DNA from: Arcuatula senhousia
Taxonomy: Eukaryota; Mollusca; Bivalvia; Mytilida; Mytilidae
Direction of reading: 5' to 3'
DNA length: 64,000 bases
Assembly (NCBI GenBank): GCA_963971305.1
Contig: OZ020303.1
Location: 18,659,184 to 18,723,183 of the forward strand
Below the pieces are notes generated by a model, which saw only the letters and a list, made by a program, of their open reading frames with translations, was not told the origin of the DNA and did no database searches. How positions within the stretch are numbered: position 1 is the stretch's first letter; every line of letters begins with the position of its first letter. The position numbers were made by a program, and so were the translations under genes. This document shows positions 58,787-64,000 of this stretch, piece by piece.

Positions 58787-61015
58787 CAAGGAGGCATAAC
58801 CGTTTTTCGAGAAATATGGTCCGTTAAAAGGTGTTTCACGGTTTTTGTGGTCCGTTAAAGTCTCCGTGACAGTCCGTTAACCAGGTATAATCGAGAAAAA
58901 ACACTGAAGGTCAGTAATTAATTTGTTATATCATAATTAATACGCATTTTAGATTTATGAAAATTACATCTGTCAAAATGAAAATGAATAACTGTTCGAT
59001 ACGATTTGCATTTGTGTAAAAATAGTTCTATAAAACTTCATAAAATGAAAAGGCGTGTGGCTTCTTAGTATTTGAAAGGTCGCAAATGTAACCATGTTTA
59101 CCTCATTTTTATCAATTTCTCTTTTTATATAACAAAACATATGTTTTGGTTGATATCCATAGAAAGTACAATAATGAATCAACATTCCGTTTAATTGCAA
59201 TGCTCTATGCTATATAATAATTTTGTAATAGGGGAAAAGTTATAAAATATGGTCCGTTAAGGGCTGATGACATAATATTTTGGCCGTTAAGTTGGTCCGT
59301 TAAGTGCCTGTGACAAAATATTATGTCCGATAAATAACATAAATAGATAGAAGATTAAAATAGTTTTGTTTGATATGACATATCATAATTTTACTATAAG
59401 GACTGAACGCTAGTATACAGAAGAAAAGACAAAATTCATGTGAATTTATCGAAACTAAAATACATAAATTTGAATATGCATGTCTAAAAATGAACCAATG
59501 TCAAAAGGCTTTACTTGTAACACCATTCTAGATCATTCTACGAAACAACGGTATTAAAAACATACAATACATGTGTATATAATATATGAAAGAAGCAATA
59601 AGCTACTAATTATAATGAAAACGGTTCAATACAGTCTGTTTTGGTTATTTATTTTGTCAATGAAAAGAAAAAAGAACAAAAACTATGGAAATAAAAAATA
59701 TTAATGGAGAAAAATATCTAAATATGAAGGGATTTGTACCACAGACACATTTTCTGGAACTTTAGACTACTGAAACCGACGAAATTTAACTCCACACATA
59801 CAAACTGACGTCCAAGAAATACACTCACTACTTCCTGAAGTGATACTCCAATTGTAGATCAATGACTTTTTCACATACCTCTTAATATTTTTTCGACTCG
59901 TGGCAAACAAAACCTTTGACTTTCAGAACATATGCTTTCTTATTTTCTGTGACAATTTACGATTTTGGGCATCAACAAGTACAACTCTCATGCGATATCC
60001 GTTCAAGGCAACGAAACAGTTTTGGTCACTCGGCAAAATTCTATTTCACGGCAAATTTATCCGATTCATATCCGGTTACAAAAACACAGGCCAATCCTCT
60101 ATCGAATATGGTTCGTATGACCCTTTGGGTGCTAAAATTAACTTTGCAGTACCTAACAACATTAATGTTAATGATACGTCTATTGCTCCGCATATCCCTG
60201 ATATCAGAGGACCCGGTAAATTTCGACATGATAGCTTCCTCAAACTCTCAAAATTCGTATGTTTTGACATTTGACGGAAAAAAACTAGCTCCTGGATTAT
60301 TTCCATTGCCACAAACTCGTGTAAATATTTTCGGCATTTATATTATAATAAAAATAATACAATAATTGTGGGAAACCAATCATTTCAATCTTCTGACAAA
60401 AATATCATCGATTTTGCCAATTTTAATAATTGGGATTTGCTATATTAAGGTTTATTTCTATCAGACCTGCATTTTCAAAATGTGAGACATGCATCATTAA
60501 CGGACCTAAAAAGTGTCACGTGCCTCTTAACGGACCATATTTCTCAAAGTAATACCAATTTTGGCATTTTTGTCCCAATATTAATATTTTGGTACAGAAA
60601 ATCCTTCTCTTATGTTTTTTTATTGTGCAAGTAGCACAAGACTTACTACAAAAAAATGTTTCAATGACGAAAATAACGTATTTTAATGCATTTTTCGTCA
60701 TTATAAGGACACATTTTTGCAGAGGGTAGGTCTCCGCCTTTTCGTTTTGCGAAGAAGTGTCAAATCAAATCAAAATGGTTTTTGCGGGAAGTTTTTCGTG
60801 AATAAAAACCATTTTGGACACATCTATCACAAGTTTCACTTATTTACTATATTTTAGCTTCAGAGTTAATTTCGTAAAAATAAATGATTTTTTTTCTTCA
60901 TAAAACTACTTAACGGACTGCCTCGTGCAACATATAACGGACAAAAATGTAATGTTAACCTATGGTAGAAACACGTAACGGACACAATGCCTCGATAAAC
61001 GGTTAGGCCTCCTTG
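58787..61015. mobile_element. TIR DNA element with CCGTTAA-type subterminal motifs
   Basis: Left end CAAGGAGGCATAACCGTTTT (58787) is the near-perfect inverse of the right end ...CGGTTAGGCCTCCTTG (61015). TAATG occurs immediately outside both ends as a 5-bp target duplication. At least five GTCCGTTA words follow the left end (58816-59340), and about six TAACGGAC words in inverse orientation precede the right end (60499-60985). The interior has overlapping plus-strand frames at 59900-60274 and 59916-60365; the change from one to the other near 60220 suggests a frameshifted old ORF (segments DPLGAKINFAVPNN and YVLTFDGKKLAPGLFPLP). I do not recognise the protein with confidence. The superfamily is undetermined. 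Confidence 0.8.
59900..60365 (+). pseudogene. Unrecognised ORF remnant inside the 58.8-61.0 kb element
   Basis: Two overlapping frames (124 and 149 codons). The likely ancestral reading passes from the first (GSYDPLGAKINFAVPNN, PHIPDIRGPGKF) to the second (FDMIASSNSQNSYVLTFDGK, KLAPGLFPLP) across a frameshift near 60225. It could be part of a transposon-encoded protein, but no catalytic motif is visible. Confidence 0.35.
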
Positions 61016-62454
61016 TAATGTCTATCGCCCATATATAACCCATATTCTCATTCAAACATCATAATGTACTCACTGTTTGCTCATTTACCCGTACCCGTAC
61101 TGTGTTTTTTTTTATTTTGCCTATCAAAAATGAAAGGGTGATAAATTTATGTTTATTTTCGTGCAGCGTTTTCGACGGTCTATTTTTGGATGCTTTCTCA
61201 CGTTTTCGTTATAGACATCGATGAACGTGCTCTGTTTTTGTCTGTATTTTTGTCCCGTGTTTCGTGTCTAGTGTCCCCTTTGCCACTCTCATTAAACATA
61301 TAAAAGGAGGAGGTAAACACCAACTAACTCAGTCATTCACTAAAACATTATTAAACCACTGTTTTGCTCATTTACCCGTACTGGTACTGTTTTTATTTTT
61401 TTTTTATTTTCATTTTCCCTAACAAAAAAATAAACCATAAAAAGTGAATTAAGATACCCTACCCCCACCCCAAATATATTTCTTATTATCATTTCAATTC
61501 AAGTCATGTTCATTTTATCATCTCCTTAATGTTCATTGATCCTATGTAACCCCTTCAAATTGGCTACGTGTAGCATTCTTGTTTTATTTAGAGCCTGTAT
61601 CTTTACCAAAGTTTTTTAGTGTAGTTTTAGGTGAACTGGTTGTCGGTTGCAATCTACAAATTAGCACCAGTCCGACAGGTTTTGGCGTGTTAAAATTGTT
61701 TCGGTCCTGTGAATTTTGGTAAATTTTGTAACATAACCTACACGTATATAAAATATTTGAAAATATATGGATTCGGACCTGTAATTTTTAATTTCCCCAA
61801 AACGCTATTTCTTTGACTGCAGTTGGACATTTTGCTAACTTCTTTTCATTTTTTTATTGTTACGTTTATTGTTTTATTATTTTTATCTATCTACCTGAAG
61901 GGCTTAAAATATGGACAATGTAACACATACCATATGTATCGAAGATCAGTTCAGGTTACTTTTAGTGTTCAGCAGATAGGGACGGTTTTAAAAATATTGG
62001 GATAGAATTTGGACCTGATTTTTTTAAAATCCCAAACACTATTTCTTGGGCTGCAGTTAAACATTTTGCTAACTCCTTTTTATTTTATTTTATTTTTTTG
62101 CTTCGCTCTTCATCTTCCTGAAGGGTGTTTAAATATTGGGGATAAAAACGAAAGTATTGTTAATTTGTTATTTTTAAATCAAACTCGGCAATATTCCGTA
62201 ATTTTTTTTAAAGTTTTGTCCCCCCATTCCCCCATAGCATCACAGAAAAATGAAATATTCAATAGTGATAAAGTACACTGTTTATTGTTTATGTTTATAA
62301 CAAAAACATATCATGAAGTAGATTGTGAAAGGAATAAAATCAGAACATAGAAAAAAGTCTATTAATTTAATAATATAGATGTATGAACCACGCTTTCTTA
62401 CAACAATATGAAATCGAACTAAGTACATGTATTTTTCGGTAACTTTTATCTGAG
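61016..62454. other. Gap without a recognised gene
   Basis: Two diverged copies of a short sequence occur: 61790-61900 and 62030-62120 (CAAAACGCTATTTCTTTGACTG, TTTTGCTAACT-CTTTT, then CTGAAGGG). The ORFs over them are not recognised. Confidence 0.4.
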
Positions 62455-62870
62455 AAAATCATTAGTTTTATTATCTCAGCTTTTATATAAAGCATTAATG
62501 GTTTTAATTTCTATAATTTGTATATTCCCGCTAAAATATATTTCCCCATCGCAGTGGTGACTATAGTCACGTGATACACAAAATGTAGTTTTTAAAAGGT
62601 TATGAAAAATATAGCAAATACTATATCATCATTTTAAACGAAATAAATAAACAAATCAAGTCATAATCAGGGGTTATACTAAAATAGATAAGAAAGCTCG
62701 TTGACCAAAAAAAATAAACACATTTCTACCGAAGAGCGAATGCACAATAGAATAGGTTATAACACGGTCTCGTGGAAAACGCGGATGGATTTTTCCGGAA
62801 TCTGCACTATACTTTGGGAGTCCTTGACTTTCAAGTAAAAATAGGCGTTGACCATTGAAGAAAATAAATA
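62455..62870 (-). repeat. Inverted partial copy of the 25.8-27.3 kb TIR element (SINE-free)
   Basis: Inverse of about 26010-26055 plus 26330-26950, without the SINE: TGTAGTTTTTAAAAGGTTATGAAA runs across the insertion point. About 270 bp equivalent to 26060-26330 is absent. Confidence 0.85.
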
Positions 62871-64000
62871 TTCGTTTGTATTTAAAGAGAGAAAAGCAGA
62901 TTGAAGATATTTGTTCAACAAGGAAATGAAACTTTCACTGTCTTGTCCACTGGGTTATGGGAAAACAAAAATCTACGTTACTTGCCAGAAATAATTTGTG
63001 TCGAGTGATGCGAGTCGTGACAGATTAAGTTACAAAGTTCCATGTATACAATAAGATAGTAAGTGTTTACGAGATAAAATAAATTGTTATGTGGATTAAT
63101 CGAGGCAAGTTCTTAGGGTATAAGGATAAGGGTATACATGTTTGTGTACTGCCATGACTGTGCAAAATCATCATAGAAAATGTACCGTGATATTGCAAAG
63201 GCACTATCTCCCTGTCCTTCATTTTATTAACGTATTAGATCATCGATTTCTTCTTATTACATGTAATCAGAGACTCCATGTCTCTGATGTAATTCATATA
63301 AATTGTACGCTTGAAACCCAATATTTCTTTGGAAATTGAAGTAATTGTACAGATTCGAAAAGAGAATCGAACATTCATTGAAGCATAAATGAGTTTTAAA
63401 TGAATAAAGATCAAACCTTAAAATATGTGATATATCCGTTCATCATACAGATCAAAACTATTACTTGTAGTAAATTCGTGAAATTTACGCTCTTAAGTTT
63501 TCTAATACATTTGCATTGCTCCAATTTTTATTATTTTTTTTCTATTATGATGAAAAGAAAAAAGGACAACAACATCAACTGGCTTTGCAAGTCCATGTCT
63601 TTATTTCTGTTTGACCGACTAGTTCCGGTACCTAGGGCACCGATATTAAAAAAAATAGGACCTGAAGTACAAAAGTCAATGACGACGTTGAAGGAAAGGG
63701 AAAGTAATATTTGACTATTAATAGAAATAATGATATAAAATATCTTAAGGCATGATAGATAATATAAAGTTATTTCACAACAACACAAAAAAAAACAGAA
63801 AAACACACACATAACTATAAAACAGCATTCAGCAACTTGAACTCAAGTCGAAACAAGAGTGAACTCAAGTGCTTCAGAAATGTAAGCAGGTTCTCCTTGC
63901 TATAGCACACCTGTCATGTTGCCAAAGATTGATTTAGTGTTGGTCAAATCCGGAAAGGATGACATTACCAAAGTCTATGTCAAACCAACATCTGTGCTCA
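62871..64000. other. Right-hand flank with an R1 copy
   Basis: 63780-63985 (+) is an R1 member (ACTCAAGTCGAAACAAGAGT, TTGATTTAGTGTTGGTCAAA). The 104-codon ORF at 63400-63714 is unrecognised. Otherwise nothing seen. Confidence 0.45.

Noticed and set aside
60041..60312. Minus-strand ORFs within the 58.8-61.0 kb element
   Set aside because: They are antisense shadows of the plus-strand ORF remnant.

Overview
This looks like nuclear DNA from an animal, most likely a bivalve mollusc of the mussel type. The basis is spliced genes with GT-AG and GC-AG introns, AT-rich sequence, a dense mixture of decayed retroelements (Penelope-like, BEL/Pao, Ty3/gypsy gag, several LINEs, a tRNA-derived SINE) and many short interspersed families and palindromic DNA elements of the sort seen in mussel genomes. 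The species is an inference; nothing here is diagnostic by itself. There is no sign of prokaryotic operons, CRISPR arrays or rRNA.

Only two kinds of host protein-coding gene can be supported. (1) The last five exons of an SLC43-like major-facilitator transporter lie at 1959-4734 (+). (2) There are three copies, all on the minus strand, of an unusual intronless ORF that fuses a von Willebrand A (vWA) MIDAS domain, a papain-type (C1) cysteine peptidase and a C-terminal CxxC zinc ribbon. Copy C (52837-54843) is intact at 668 aa. Copy A (11612-13401) is broken by an internal deletion and a frameshift. Copy B (28062-30050) is open apart from one nonsense codon. A decayed second copy of the SLC43 3' exons lies at about 23550-27456, just before vWA-papain copy B, mirroring intact SLC43 followed by copy A. 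The window therefore carries an old segmental duplication of a convergent SLC43 / vWA-papain block.

Layout: 0-1.3 kb Penelope-like reverse transcriptase remnant; 2-4.7 kb SLC43-like gene; 5.9-7.3 kb 0.5-kb-period tandem repeat; 7.93-10.88 kb BEL/Pao element with 142-bp LTRs and an internal inverted duplication of integrase; 11.6-13.4 kb vWA-papain A; 16.5-18.6 kb TIR element holding a LINE 3' end; 19-20.7 kb direct repeats; 21.1-23.3 kb duplicated block; 23.5-27.5 kb SLC43 pseudogene split by a TIR element that is itself split by a SINE; 28-30 kb vWA-papain B; 30.2-33.3 kb LINE; 33.93-37.34 kb large foldback element with 21-bp palindromic satellite arrays; 37.4-38.4 kb paralogue of the 21.1-23.3 kb block; 39-52 kb repeat-rich DNA with Penelope, gag and MITE fragments; 52.8-54.8 kb vWA-papain C; 58.79-61.02 kb TIR element with a perfect 5-bp target duplication and CCGTTAA-type subterminal motifs; 62.5-62.9 kb inverted paralogue that preserves the empty site of the 26.5-kb SINE.

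The most unusual biology is the vWA-papain-zinc-ribbon family. It has no evident signal peptide or classical propeptide, its MIDAS and catalytic residues are retained in all copies, and it is locally amplified. Its function is unknown. All coordinates and homologies were read by eye; no search was run.
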